Below are positions 22,200-32,728 of a stretch of 64,000 nt of DNA, in pieces. The stretch is from Ilex aquifolium (taxonomy: Eukaryota > Streptophyta > Magnoliopsida > Aquifoliales > Aquifoliaceae): the NCBI GenBank assembly GCA_951799425.1, contig OX637401.1, positions 14,099,501 through 14,163,500 on the forward strand. The letters are read 5' to 3'. The stretch's first letter is position 1, and each line of letters begins with the position of its first letter. The notes beneath the pieces were generated by a model. That model searched no databases, had not been told where the DNA came from, and was given only the letters and a program-made list of their open reading frames with translations. The translations under genes were made by a program, and so were the position numbers.

Positions 22200-23220
22200 C
22201 CTTAAGTGAATTATTCATTGACCTATCTTCTTTATTTTTTGATCTTGGATTATATTTTTGTTGAATTTGTTGGGTTTTTTTTTAATCTAATGTGAGTTTT
22301 TGTGTAGCACCTGAGCTCCAATCCTTCATCCCTTATTTTCTGAATTTGTATATTTTTTTTTATATTCTATATGATTTTTGGTTATTGGTTCTATTCATAT
22401 TCTTATGTTTTTTTATTTATATTTTGTTTTATTTCTAATTATTTTATTATTTGTTGAGTCAGATTCCAGCGGAACTCATGTGTTCGAAAATTTTCTCAAA
22501 ACACTATGGACATCAGGGAGACTCTCCATTTACTTTTTTATTGAACGTGTAAGTTTCTTGCTTTCTAATATATCATATGGCAGGGGCCCATATCGGATTG
22601 GATCATAAAATTACTAACCCAGCAGCAAACTTGCTGCTTATTGCTTATTGAGTTTTGAATTGTAAAAATTGTGGTTTTTCTCAGTAGGCTCCGTATGAAA
22701 CTCAACATATACAACAAATGTGAATCTCAAACTATTCCAGTCGTTGAAACATGATGAGGTTAATGATTTTGTCAATTCCTTTTCTTTTCCCTATCCCTTT
22801 TATTTATTTCTTAACTGGGTAATAATATGTTATTTGACAAAGAATTTGTGAATTATGTTGATCGTTGAAGTATTAGAGTTATCTGATCAACTTAGGATTT
22901 AGGATTTCTGCTCTATTTGTTTAGGAAGATATATAGTTAATTCTGCAGTGTGCATTGCTGAATGAGACTTTCACTTTGGTTTGCTTTCTTTAATATGACA
23001 TTGATTGGCATTGGGCAAAATAAAGGTATTCTTTGCATTTCACATTCTTCTTCAATACAATGGTTTAACATTTCTCATGTAGCTATTTGAGGATCGATTC
23101 CATGCCACGCAACGAATCTCTCACATGGGTATGCCTTTAACTCTTGATGCTCTGATGCAATTGATTCGTCATTTTGCATTATTATAAACTCTAAGATTAG
23201 GCAAGGAATTCATTCTCAAT
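22200..23220. other. Helitron interior, no gene recognised
   Basis: AT-rich with short open frames that have no recognisable domain. Some stretches look like exon/intron mosaic, but none could be tied to a protein family. Confidence 0.3.
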
Positions 23221-23369
23221 CTAACTATTAACTATTAACTATTAACTATTAACTATTAACTATTAACTATTAACTATTAACTATTAACTATTAACTATTA
23301 ACTATTAACTATTAACTATTAACTATTAACTATTAACTATTAACTATTAACTATTAACTATTAACTATT
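23221..23369. repeat. Heptanucleotide microsatellite (TAACTAT)n
   Basis: About 21 essentially perfect copies of a 7-bp unit. The purity suggests recent expansion. It lies inside the candidate Helitron. Confidence 0.97.
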
Positions 23370-25655
23370 GTTTCATTGACATTTTTTTAGCGGGTAAAAA
23401 TTAGAAACGAGAATTATTTTAATTTCTATGCAACTGACAGTTGATTGTAATATTACTACCGTACCTAAATTCATAGATTATCCTTTTTTTGAGGTAAGTA
23501 CCTAAATTCAGCTCTATTTGGGTATAATCAATTTACATTCTTAGTTCTTTAATGTAGTCTTTAAGTTTTGATTTTTCTGGGAATGATGTAACAATCTTTA
23601 ATATATGGCTTGATTGTTACAGGAGTTCATTTACATATTGGGGAAGAGGTTGACGTGAAGCCGATATGTAGGTTAAGTTTCATCTCTGGAACTTCATTTT
23701 GGTGTTGGATGACTTATAATTGTTTGAAGTATGAAAAAAATTGTTATCAACTTATGAGATCAAGTCAGTGCTACAACTGTGGAGGCCAATGAGTGGAATG
23801 ATGAGAATGAAAAAGTTATGCCTGTCAAGAAATGGACCCAATGACTGTCGAAGGGGTGAATTACAGTAGGTATGGAAAATTTGTATTTTGTTGTTTGGTT
23901 AAGTTTGTCAAACATCATCCTTTGATTGATTGCTCTGAGATGAACCAAAGAAATATGAATTCATTGTATGACTTTATGAGTGTGTTTTAAGAAGTATTTT
24001 CTAATCTATATATAGTATCTAATGGTGCACGTAGTGGATTATATATTTTTAAGGAGGTTGCACCTATTTTTCAGTTTTCCAATTCATATGTGATTGATTT
24101 TTCACTTTTTTAATATAGGCTACAAATGTATTATGATTGCTTATGTAGATGTTTACTAGAAATAACCATACTATAACCATAGCCTTCCAGATTTTTATTG
24201 CGTACATAAAAAATTATTATGAGGTTTCTTAAAGTTAATAGGACAAATTATTGTAGTTTCAGTTGAATTGTTTGATAGGTTTGCTTTAACAGTGGAATAA
24301 AGCTTTTCATGCTTTTAAAAAATGTTCATGAGACTATCAAGAGCTTTGTGCACGGTTTAACATTGGTGCAAAGTTGAACAGTCACACAATGGCTTATATG
24401 CAAATATGGGTCTTCTTCCCAGGCGATACTTCTTCTATTTTAGGTATCATGTTCTACACACTTTATTATTTCTTAATGCGATTTTTTATAGTTTGTTTGG
24501 TGATAGTTCAAGAAGAGATTTATGTGAAATTTTATTGATTGGAATTGTTACTCATTCTTTTTGGTTTGGGAATTCTATATATTTTTTGTACATATATCTC
24601 TATACCCACAACCAATCTAATGGTTGTACATCATTAGGTCCCTAAATAAGGTCCCCAAATAAGGTCCAAATAGCATTTCCCATCTCTATATAAGTGTTAC
24701 GGACATATGCGAGTTGTGACATGTGGGTTTGAATGACTTTATGCTTGGACTGGAACTTTGAGACTGATGTTAGGGGCAACAATTGATCATGCAAATAGAA
24801 CAGTGAAGATTAGATCTTCTTGGTGGTACAACAACCATACTTGATGTCACTATCCAAAGCTTTTTTTTATGGTGTTTTAAAATTTTTTGATAAGAAGTAA
24901 CACTTTCGTTTCATAGGAAATAATATAAGTACAAAAAAAGGTGGATAAGGACAATGAACTATTATGTATTATGTTGTTTATTTTTTGGTTGTTTTCTGTT
25001 GCATCGAATTTTTATATTTATGTCTTATTGCATTGTTTTTGGCCTTTTACATTGTTCAGTCTTCTCATGTTCCTCATCATATTCTATTCAACTCACATAT
25101 ATTAATTTGTAGTTGATAGATCTTGATCGGGTTTGAGTTCACAATTGTGTGATTACTTTTTTGTTATTGAGAGATTAGCTCGCAGGTATTCCCTCTATGT
25201 TAAATTTTGAAAGCAACATTGCTTAGTTAAGAATTGTGTGCGATTTTTTTTTTTACTGTGGAAGTTGTGTACATATATTTCACTTATCTTTCAAATTAGA
25301 GAAGAGTACTTAGGAAAGTTGCATTTATGAAAGTGTATCATCTTAAACTGTATTTTGAAAATAAGCTATGTGTTGAATTCTTTTCTTTTGAGCATGTACT
25401 TGGGTTGGCGGAGAAAAAGATGGAGCATAGGGTAGATTTGTTTTACAAGCTATGTGGTTTGAAGAAATTCAATTGCTTGATATTCTCATAGTAGTTCATA
25501 GTGTATTCCTCTTTTGTCCATGGATATCTTTGCTTTCATGTTGATGAGTTCCTGTTGCTTTCATCTATTCGTTTGATTTCTTTGTGTATCATCTCATTTT
25601 TGTAAAAATGACAAACTTGTGGATTATCATTTTCCTAATTGGTTATTTTTTATTA
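23370..25655. other. Helitron interior, no gene recognised
   Basis: AT-rich. A short frame at 23610-23792, preceded by an acceptor-like TTACAG, and another at 24406-24645 have no recognisable domain. They could be captured exons, but nothing proves it. Confidence 0.3.
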
Positions 25656-25659
25656 CACA

Positions 25660-25687
25660 GTGCCTTCAGGCACGTGTTCATTGCTAA
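25660..25687 (+). repeat. Internal Helitron 3' hairpin
   Basis: Perfect stem GTGCC / GGCAC with loop TTCA, followed by ...TTGCTAA. The same hairpin as the true end at 26680, with a decayed terminus. Confidence 0.7.
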
Positions 25688-25830
25688 AAGTATTGAGAAG
25701 TAATTCATTGTTGAGATTTGGTTATGCAATAGGTCTTTGTTTACCAACGTTGCGTACAAATAAAAGTATTGAAAAATATTAAAAGTGTTGTTTTGAGAAG
25801 TGTCATAGGGGAATTTTTTTTTTACATTTC

Positions 25831-25851
25831 GTGCCTTTAGGCACGGGTTAG
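25831..25851 (+). repeat. Internal Helitron 3' hairpin
   Basis: Perfect stem GTGCC / GGCAC with loop TTTA, followed by GGGTTAG. It is another relic of the same family, 170 bp after the previous one. Confidence 0.65.
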
Positions 25852-26888
25852 ATTGACAGACGAATTTTGTTTTCCTATTTAAAACACCTTCTATTTTTAA
25901 TCACCCCAAATTAATACTCTTTAGTTTTTACATTCCATTTATGGCTCCCTAATTTTTATATTCACCCCAACAAATCATACACATATCTTCTCCAAATTAT
26001 GCATACTTTAATGCATTCACTCTTTTTATGGTAACTAATTTAATCTCTTTAATATTTGTCTTTTGGATTATACAATGACGATTTTCAAATTCATTATTGA
26101 TGAACTAGAGTGAGTCACACATTTGATTTTAGCATTTCATGAAAGCTATTTTTTTTTTCATTTATGATTTCATCGAATGAGTGAATATTTTTTTTGTGTT
26201 ATATAACTTTAATTTTTGGATTAATGCGAGCAGTATAGAATTTTAGTTTTTTAATACAAAGAGAACAAAAAATAATAACTTGAGTTTGGGGACTATTGCG
26301 CATTTAGATAATGAGTAAATAAGTCCCACTTATTCTAATTTTCTAATTCAAGTAAAATATTTTTCAATTCAAAAAATAAAAAAGTACAATATTTTCAGTA
26401 TTACATTCAATTTTTCATGAAAATGGAGTTTTGCGAATTATCCTCGGGAGGAAGAGCTTTATATTATGAAAGACCGTGGCGTGAGTCATTTTTTTTTAAA
26501 ATAAAAATTTGTATTTTTTATTATTTTAATTATAAAAATTGTGTATACAAATTGATATTATTCAAATGTTGTGTTTTTTGAGTTTATTTTATTGATTTTT
26601 ATTTTTTTAAGAATGGATCTATATTGATTGATACTTTATGTTATACATTGCTTTCAACTGTAATTTTTTTTTTTAAATAGTGCCTTCAGGCACGGACAAT
26701 AACTAGTATTCAATATTTCAGAGACAAAAATGATGTAATTGAAATATTAGGGAATAAAATGAAACAAACTTTATACTTTAAGACCTCCGGTGCACACCTC
26801 TCGTTCCATTTCTCTCCTCCCCTTGTCACCTATTTCTCTTCTTCCTCTCCTTCCAGCCTCACCCTCACTTCTTCACTTCACACTCTGA

Positions 26889-26945
26889 ATGGCCAAGGCC
26901 AACACACCAATAACAAGCTTCTTTCACCAAGCTTCTATGGAATAA
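26889..26945 (+). pseudogene. Short fragment of the small membrane-protein gene
   Basis: ATGGCCAAGGCCAACACACC, then ACAAGCTTCTTTCACCA and AAGCTTCTATGGA, parallels the start of the copy at 27222 (ATGGCCAACACAGCCAGACC, then CTTCTTTCACCATGGATCC and AAGCTTCTATGGA). A TAA follows at once. It looks like a partial upstream duplication of the first part of that gene. The next 275 bp up to 27222 hold no other feature. Confidence 0.5.
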
Positions 26946-27221
26946 ACAACATTAAAGAACTCAAAAACTAATTGCAGTGGAGTCTGAGAATCTTGGAAAG
27001 TGGAGATTGTGCTTGTGCAGTCATCTGAATCAGACTCTTTCAGTAAAGTCCCAAAAAAAAAAAAAGTGGAAATTTCCAGTTAGCTACAAGACACAAGCCT
27101 CATCTTGAAAAGGTGCAAGCTAGCTAGCTAGTTTATAATGTTGTACAAATAGTGACGGCTAAAAGATAAATTGAGTGGAGAGGTTATAGGCTTTTAGCCA
27201 TCACTCTTTCTTCTTACTCTG

Positions 27222-27758
27222 ATGGCCAACACAGCCAGACCAACCTTCTTTCACCATGGATCCACAAGCTTCTATGGACAATTTAACACCGCCTCCATTG
27301 ATATAAGGTTCAATTTCTTGGAACAGTATCATCGTACTTCCCCCTCGTTCCACGCAATTCTCGCATTTATTGTTCCGGCCCTCATCAACCTCCTGCAGTT
27401 GAAGTGCCAAGTGAAACCCACCCGAAAACCATGTGGGTCGCCATTACTAGTTTGCTCCTGCACTGCCTGTTGGATGAACTAAACCGGAGATTGCTGACAT
27501 TGCTGTTCATCTCCAACATATGCCGATATTGCTGGCCACGGTGTGACATTGTTTGGTTCATTGTCATTGGCATCTCCAGCATCAGTTTTGTTCCCAAACT
27601 CGATTAGACCAGTTGTGTACGTGACATTCATCGTGCTTTCAGCGGACGAATTGCTTCAATTATTTTGTCTGATCAGTTCACTGAGGCAGAGATCAATTAA
27701 TTCACCGGGGCAGAGGTCACACGCCTTTACGCCCCACAGGGGTAGATTTCCGGTGTAA
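27222..27758 (+). pseudogene. Small plant membrane protein, decayed copy 2
   Basis: The ATG at 27222 opens MANTARPTFFHHGS, then FYGQFNTASIDIRFNFLEQY and a hydrophobic segment (AILAFIVPALINLLQL), matching copy 1 at 12130-12585. Near 27400 the similarity moves to another frame (ETHPKTMWVAITSLLLHCLL) across what looks like a 19-bp deletion relative to copy 1. It then moves to a third frame near 27540 (MTLFGSLSLASPASVLFPNS, later VVYVTFIVLSADELLQ), ending at TAA at 27756-27758. Two frameshifts make it non-functional. The family is unidentified; three or four hydrophobic stretches suggest a membrane protein. A 45-bp piece of this copy (27355-27399) recurs inverted in the Copia LTR. Confidence 0.65.
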
Positions 27759-27759
27759 C

Positions 27760-28100
27760 TTTCTAGAATTTCCTAATTGAACAGTATTGACCCCGTTCAA
27801 AAAAGAAACCAAAATTTCCGTCACATGTACTGCATCAAATTTAATTCTGATTGCAACGTCTATTGTGAATAACTATGTTTTCATTGTCGTTGTTATCAAG
27901 GACAATCTCAAATGAGCCAACTGTGAATGAGAAAATCACTTGAATTGATTCACCATGTGTAGAATTCTGTCAATCAGCAAATCAAGGACTCTGCTAAAGT
28001 TCCAAACTAATCTAATCTCATGGATGTTGCTATATAAATAAGATTTCTCTAAACCATTAAGAACGTGGAATAGAGTTCCAAATCACAGCTCTTAAGTAAC
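27760..28100. other. Intergenic, nothing recognised
   Basis: No gene. It ends at the Copia target duplication TTTAC (28101-28105). Confidence 0.5.
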
Positions 28101-28105
28101 TTTAC

Positions 28106-28475
28106 TGTTGAGATCGTGCAGCAATTATGGTGAACAACAATGAAACAATCAAACAAGAAAGCAAGAAAAATAACACAGAGATTTACGTGGTTCGGCAATG
28201 TGCCTACATCCACGAGAGCGAGCGGCCGTTTTCTTCTCATTCAAGTAGGGTTACATCTTAAGTATATATATAACGCTAGTACTGACTGCAGGAGGTTGAT
28301 GAGGGCCGGAACAATAAATGCGAGAATTGAATCAACATCCATAATTCTGATATCATCCGCTCCGCTCCGCTACGTTGCGCTTCGCTCCACTCCGCTACGC
28401 TACGCTCCGCCCGCTCCGGCATCTGCCTCCTTGCCATTGTGCACACTGCAAATATTAGCCACACATTCTCTAACA
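28106..28475 (-). repeat. Copia 3' LTR (full length, 370 bp)
   Basis: On the minus strand it contains a GC-rich GGAGCGTAGCG repeat stretch, then a 45-bp piece identical to the nearby membrane-protein gene, a TATATATATA box, and CCGAACCACGTAAATCTCTGTG, the R/U5 signature common in plant Copia LTRs. It has what is needed to promote transcription, but it sits at the 3' end of the element. Confidence 0.95.
28285..28329 (-). repeat. 45-bp host-gene fragment inside the Copia LTR
   Basis: These 45 bases are the exact reverse complement of 27355-27399, in the membrane-protein pseudogene 0.9 kb away. The same codons are recognisable in the paralogue at 12.4 kb, so the host gene is the source. The fragment lies between the GC-rich part of the LTR and its TATA box. 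Confidence 0.9.
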
Positions 28476-28567
28476 ATCTCCACCTTGGCAAATATTCACC
28501 CCTTAGGAGAAAAAAAAACATGTAACCGGGAACTCCACCTGGGACGCTAAGTTGGGGCATCTCCCAT

Positions 28568-31500
28568 CTAGCAACTGGAGACATTAATCAAGTCCAAGCA
28601 ATGCTTGAACTTGTCTGTAGTAACAGGCTTTGTCAACATGTCTGCTGCATTCTCAGAAGTGTGAACTTTCTCAAGTAATAGTTCACCAGAAGAAACCAGT
28701 TCCCTGATCTTATGAAACCTCACATCTATGTGCTTGGTCCTCGCATGATACACCTGGTTCTTTGCCAAATAAATGGCACTCTGACTGTCACAATGCAACT
28801 GAACTCCACCTTGCTGGACACCCAGCTCCTTGACTAATCCTGTAAGCCACAAGGCCTCCTTGGCAGCCTCAGCTACTGCCATATACTCTGACTCAGTAGT
28901 AGATAGTGCAACTATAGGTTGTACCATGGACTTCCAACAAATAGGTCCTCCCGCAAGAGTAAACACATAACCTGTGGTAGACCTCCTGTCATCCAAATCC
29001 CCTGCATAGTCTGCATCCACATATCCTACAACTGAAATGTCACTCTGTTGTCTGCTAAACATGATGCCATAGTCTGTAGTGCCCCTCAAGTATCTGAAAA
29101 TCCACTTGACTGCATCCCAATGCTGTCGACCCGGATTTGAAAGAAACTTGCTAACCACACTGACAGCTTGTGCCAAATCTGGTCTTGTACAAACCATAGC
29201 ATACATCAAACACCCCACTGCACTAGCATATGGGACCTTTGACATGTCATGAACTTCATCATCTGTCTTCGGGCACTGAGTGGTAGACAATCTGAAATGA
29301 TTCGCCAAAGGTGTACTTACTGGTTTTGCATAACTCATGCTGAACCTGTCCAACACCTTCTCAACATAGCTATGCTGAGATAGCCATAATTTCCTGGAAG
29401 CTCTGTCCCTGCGAATCTCCATCCCAAGAATCTTCTTGGCTGCACCCAAATCCTTCATGTCAAATTCTCTGCTCAACAAAGTCTTCAACTTGTTGACCTC
29501 ACTCATACTCTTGGCAGCAATCAACATATCATCCACATAAAGTAACAGAAAAATAAATGAACCATCATCAAGGCTTTTCACATAAACACAGCAATCATAC
29601 TCACACCTTTTGTAGCCAATCCGGATCATGTAAGAGTCAAATCGCTTGTACCACTGTCTTGGAGACTGTTTCAGCCCATAAAGTGATTTCTTCAATTTAC
29701 AGACTAAATGTTCCTCTCCAGGATGACTGAACCCCTCTGGCTGTACCATGTAAATCTGTTCCTCCAAATCACCATGAAGGAAAGCTGTCTTTACATCCAT
29801 CTGCTCCAAATGCATATCTGAATGTGCTACTAATGCCAACACTGTCCTGATGGAAGTGTGTCTGACCACAGGGGAGAAGATCTCATCATAGTCAACCCCT
29901 TTTCTCTGTGAGTAACCCTTTGCTACTAGTCGAGCCTTGAATTTTTCTCCCTCCTTTTCTGATACTGCTTCTTTCTTCTTATACACCCATTTGCACCCTA
30001 TCGCTCTCTTCCCCTCGGGAAGCTCCACCAACTCCCATGTCTGGTTCTTATGCAGAGACTCCATCTCCTCCACCATAGCACCCATCCATCTACTTTTCTC
30101 TTGGCTTTGTACTGCCTCCTGAAAAGTTGTAGGATCCCCGCTACTAGTAATAAGCGCATAAGAAACCAAATCTTCAAAACCATACCTGGTAGGCGGCTTG
30201 ATATTGCGTTTGGGCCTGTCTGTGGCTATACTGTGATGCTGCTGATTCTCTGAGCTAGAACCCTCTGAATCATGTGCATGATCATCTCTATCATGGGTCT
30301 CTAACTCAACCTGCACCACATGCTCATTGCTGCTGTAATTTTCTGGCATCTGTTTCTCTTCTCCCTGAGTACGTTGTATCATGGCTTTTTCATCAAAAAC
30401 CACATCTCTACTGATCACCACCTTGTTTGCCTTCGGATCCCACAGCTTGAAGCCTTTCACCCCTTTCTGATAACCCAGAAAAATACACTGTCTAGACTTT
30501 GCATCAAGCTTTGATCTCTCCTCACTATAAACATGTACATAGGCTGGACATCCAAACACTCTCAAACCAGAGTAGTCTACCTCACTGCCTGTCCACACCT
30601 CCTCTGATACTTTCCCATCTAGTGTTGCCCTCGGTGATCTGTTAATCAAGAAACATGCCATATTCACTGCTTCTGCCCAGAAGTTCTTTGCAAGCCCTGC
30701 ATTCAACCTGAGACATCGAGCTCTTTCAGCTATAGTTCTGTTCATCCTTTCCACTACACCATTTTGTTGTGGTGTCTTGCGGACTGTGAAGTGTCTCTTG
30801 ATCCCATGCTGCTCACAAAACTCCTTGAACTTTGAATCTGTGTACTCAGTACCATTGTCTGACCTGAGGCATTTTATTTTCCTCCCTGTCTGGTTTTCTA
30901 CTTCAGCTTTCCACACCTTGAACTTGGCAAACGTGTCTGACTTGTGTTGCATGAAGTACACCCAAACCTTTCGTGAATAGTCATCAATAAAGGTCACGAA
31001 ATACATGTGTCCTCCTCGTGATGCTACTCTTACTGGCCCCCAAACATCTGTATGAACATAGTCAAGAATCCCCTGTGCCTTGTGTGTGGCTGCCTTGAAC
31101 TTCACTTTATTCTGTTTCCCAAGAACACAAAACTTGCAGAAATCAAGCTTGCACGTTTTGACTCCCTTCAATAGATTTCTCTTATGAAGCTCCATCATCC
31201 CATGCTCACCCATATGACCTAACCGCATATGCCACAAGACTGTACAATCTGACTCAGACTCTACAGTTGCAGCTCCACCTACAACTGTGGTGCCTTGTAG
31301 TGTATAAATATTTCCAGATAGTTTCTGCCCCTTCATCACTGTTAAAACACCTTTACTCACTTTCATTACTCCACTTGCAGACTTGTAATTATACCCATTA
31401 CTGTCTAAAGTGCCCAATGAAATCAGACTCTTCCTTAGATCTGGTATATGTCTAACATCACACAACGTTCTAACCACACCATCAAACATTTTAATTTTTA

Positions 31501-32524
31501 TACTCCCTATTCCAACAACTTTGCATGAAGCATCGTTACCCATCAGAACAGAACCAGAGTTTACTAACCTGTAGGTGTGAAACCAATCTTTATTGGGTGT
31601 CATGTGATAAGAGCAAGCTGAATCCAGAATCCAAGAATCTGTGAGATGATCCGAATTGGATAAAACAGAAAGCATATCCCCGTCACCACTGTCCGAGTCT
31701 TCTTTTTCCACTACGTTCGCAGATTTTGATTGACCCTCTTTGTCCTCTGAATTCCCTTTCTTTTTCTCTGGACAGTCCCGTTTAAAATGCCCCTTTTTTC
31801 CGCACTTGTAGCACTTGTAATTCGAGACGTCCTTCTTATTTCTCGACTTAGACCGGGCCTTATTGTTACCCGATCCATTCCGAGATTTGCTTCTTCCACG
31901 TTCCTGGTTACCTTTCACCACAAGCCCTTCTCCTTGTGAAGCCTCATCACTGACTTTCTTCCGCTGATGAAAACCTAACAAAGCACCTGTGACATCCTCC
32001 AAATCGAGGGTTTCTTTCCCCCACATCAGAGTCGTAACCAAATTCTCGTACGTAGGAGACGCCGGTAGAGAATTCAGTAACATCAACGCCTTGTCTTCGT
32101 CTTCGAACTTCACATCAACTCGCTTCAGATCGCTGATGATCTGATTGAACATGTTGATGTGTTGGCTCAGATCCGAGCCCTCTGTCATCTTAAGACCATA
32201 TAGTTTCTGCTTAAGATAGAGCTTATTCATCAACGACTTGGACATATACCAACTTTCCAGTTTCAACCAAACTGCCGCCGGTGATTCCTCATCCATGACG
32301 TGATACATCACGTCATCTGCCAGACAAAGCCTAATAGTCGCTACAGCCTTCGCTTCTAATTCTTTCCAATCCATGTCGTCCATTCCTGCCGGTTGTTTTC
32401 CATATAACGCCTTCACCATGCCCTGTTGCACTAACAGATCCTTCACCCTCCTCTGCCATAATCCGAAATTTCCAGTTCCGTCGAACTTCACCATGTCGAA
32501 TTTTGCAGACGAAATCCCAGACAT
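28568..32524 (-). CDS. Copia gag-pol polyprotein (intact, 1318 aa)
   Basis: One open frame encodes the full set of Copia proteins needed to copy and insert the element. The start is placed at MSGISSAKFD (32524) because the upstream part of the open frame reads through the LTR. In order: the gag domain, with KFDGTGNFGLWQ near residue 15; a zinc knuckle CYKCGKKGHFKRDC (about 238-251); an aspartic protease with WILDSACSYHM (Asp about 301); an integrase with HX4H and CX2C zinc ligands (about 432-466) and the D-D-E triad (about 493, 556, 592); a reverse transcriptase with LLYVDDMLIA (about 994-1003); and RNase H with VDADY, TTESEY and HCDSQ acidic residues (about 1170, 1211, 1246). No stop or frameshift. 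Domain order with integrase before RT defines Copia. The sequence resembles the Tnt1 group. Expression is doubtful because the 5' LTR lacks the TATA region. Confidence 0.97.
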   Translation of the reverse strand: MSGISSAKFDMVKFDGTGNFGLWQRRVKDLLVQQGMVKALYGKQPAGMDDMDWKELEAKAVATIRLCLADDVMYHVMDEESPAAVWLKLESWYMSKSLMNKLYLKQKLYGLKMTEGSDLSQHINMFNQIISDLKRVDVKFEDEDKALMLLNSLPASPTYENLVTTLMWGKETLDLEDVTGALLGFHQRKKVSDEASQGEGLVVKGNQERGRSKSRNGSGNNKARSKSRNKKDVSNYKCYKCGKKGHFKRDCPEKKKGNSEDKEGQSKSANVVEKEDSDSGDGDMLSVLSNSDHLTDSWILDSACSYHMTPNKDWFHTYRLVNSGSVLMGNDASCKVVGIGSIKIKMFDGVVRTLCDVRHIPDLRKSLISLGTLDSNGYNYKSASGVMKVSKGVLTVMKGQKLSGNIYTLQGTTVVGGAATVESESDCTVLWHMRLGHMGEHGMMELHKRNLLKGVKTCKLDFCKFCVLGKQNKVKFKAATHKAQGILDYVHTDVWGPVRVASRGGHMYFVTFIDDYSRKVWVYFMQHKSDTFAKFKVWKAEVENQTGRKIKCLRSDNGTEYTDSKFKEFCEQHGIKRHFTVRKTPQQNGVVERMNRTIAERARCLRLNAGLAKNFWAEAVNMACFLINRSPRATLDGKVSEEVWTGSEVDYSGLRVFGCPAYVHVYSEERSKLDAKSRQCIFLGYQKGVKGFKLWDPKANKVVISRDVVFDEKAMIQRTQGEEKQMPENYSSNEHVVQVELETHDRDDHAHDSEGSSSENQQHHSIATDRPKRNIKPPTRYGFEDLVSYALITSSGDPTTFQEAVQSQEKSRWMGAMVEEMESLHKNQTWELVELPEGKRAIGCKWVYKKKEAVSEKEGEKFKARLVAKGYSQRKGVDYDEIFSPVVRHTSIRTVLALVAHSDMHLEQMDVKTAFLHGDLEEQIYMVQPEGFSHPGEEHLVCKLKKSLYGLKQSPRQWYKRFDSYMIRIGYKRCEYDCCVYVKSLDDGSFIFLLLYVDDMLIAAKSMSEVNKLKTLLSREFDMKDLGAAKKILGMEIRRDRASRKLWLSQHSYVEKVLDRFSMSYAKPVSTPLANHFRLSTTQCPKTDDEVHDMSKVPYASAVGCLMYAMVCTRPDLAQAVSVVSKFLSNPGRQHWDAVKWIFRYLRGTTDYGIMFSRQQSDISVVGYVDADYAGDLDDRRSTTGYVFTLAGGPICWKSMVQPIVALSTTESEYMAVAEAAKEALWLTGLVKELGVQQGGVQLHCDSQSAIYLAKNQVYHARTKHIDVRFHKIRELVSSGELLLEKVHTSENAADMLTKPVTTDKFKHCLDLINVSSC

Positions 32525-32532
32525 CGTAGCCT

Positions 32533-32546
32533 GGGCTCTGATACCA
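32533..32546 (-). other. Primer-binding site (tRNA-Met)
   Basis: The minus-strand sequence TGGTATCAGAGCCC is complementary to the 3' end of plant initiator tRNA-Met. It lies 2 bp from the 5' LTR. It primes minus-strand DNA synthesis. Confidence 0.95.
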
Positions 32547-32548
32547 AT

Positions 32549-32728
32549 TGTTGAGATCGTGCAGCAATTATGGTGAACAACAATGAAACAATCAAACAAG
32601 AAAGCAAGAAAAATAACACAGAGTACGTTGCGCTTCACTCCACTCCGCTACGCTACGCTCCGCCCGCTCCGGCATCTGCCTCCTTGCCATTGTGCACACT
32701 GCAAATATTAGCCACACATTCTCTAACA
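32549..32728 (-). repeat. Copia 5' LTR with internal deletion (180 bp)
   Basis: It is identical in layout to the 3' LTR at both ends. It lacks the central ~190 bp, including the TATA box, the CCGAACCACGTAAATC signature and the 45-bp host fragment. The junction is CACAGAG joined to TACGTTGCGC. This LTR should not drive transcription of the element. Confidence 0.93.

Larger units (their letters stand above)
21281..26706 (+). mobile_element. Candidate Helitron carrying assorted sequence
   Basis: The 3' terminus is clear: stem GTGCC / GGCAC (26680-26684 and 26689-26693), then CTAG at 26703-26706 followed by T. A plausible 5' terminus, TCTATATAATAAAGTAGAG, preceded by A, lies at 21281 and fits plant Helitron starts (TC at the left end, insertion between A and T). 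No Rep/helicase is seen, so it would be non-autonomous. Two more 3'-like hairpins occur inside at 25660-25687 and 25831-25851, which suggests nested or read-through copies. The exact left boundary is therefore uncertain. Confidence 0.5.
28106..32728 (-). mobile_element. Copia LTR retrotransposon, Tork/Tnt1-like, with perfect TSD
   Basis: The element is flanked by TTTAC on both sides (28101-28105 and 32729-32733). Both LTRs start TGTTGAGATCG and end TCTCTAACA as read on the plus strand. The minus-strand order is 5' LTR, primer-binding site complementary to initiator tRNA-Met, gag-pol, a purine-rich stretch (AAGGTGGAGAT) and 3' LTR. The LTRs are very unequal: 370 bp on the 3' side and 180 bp on the 5' side. 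The polyprotein frame is intact, which suggests recent insertion. Confidence 0.97.

Noticed and set aside
23448-23456. TAATATTAC, the nonamer of geminivirus replication origins
   Set aside because: There is no stem around it and no Rep-like frame nearby. Such a nonamer is expected by chance in AT-rich DNA.
29937-32576. Short plus-strand frames of 60-78 codons within the Copia element
   Set aside because: Antisense shadows of the gag-pol frame.
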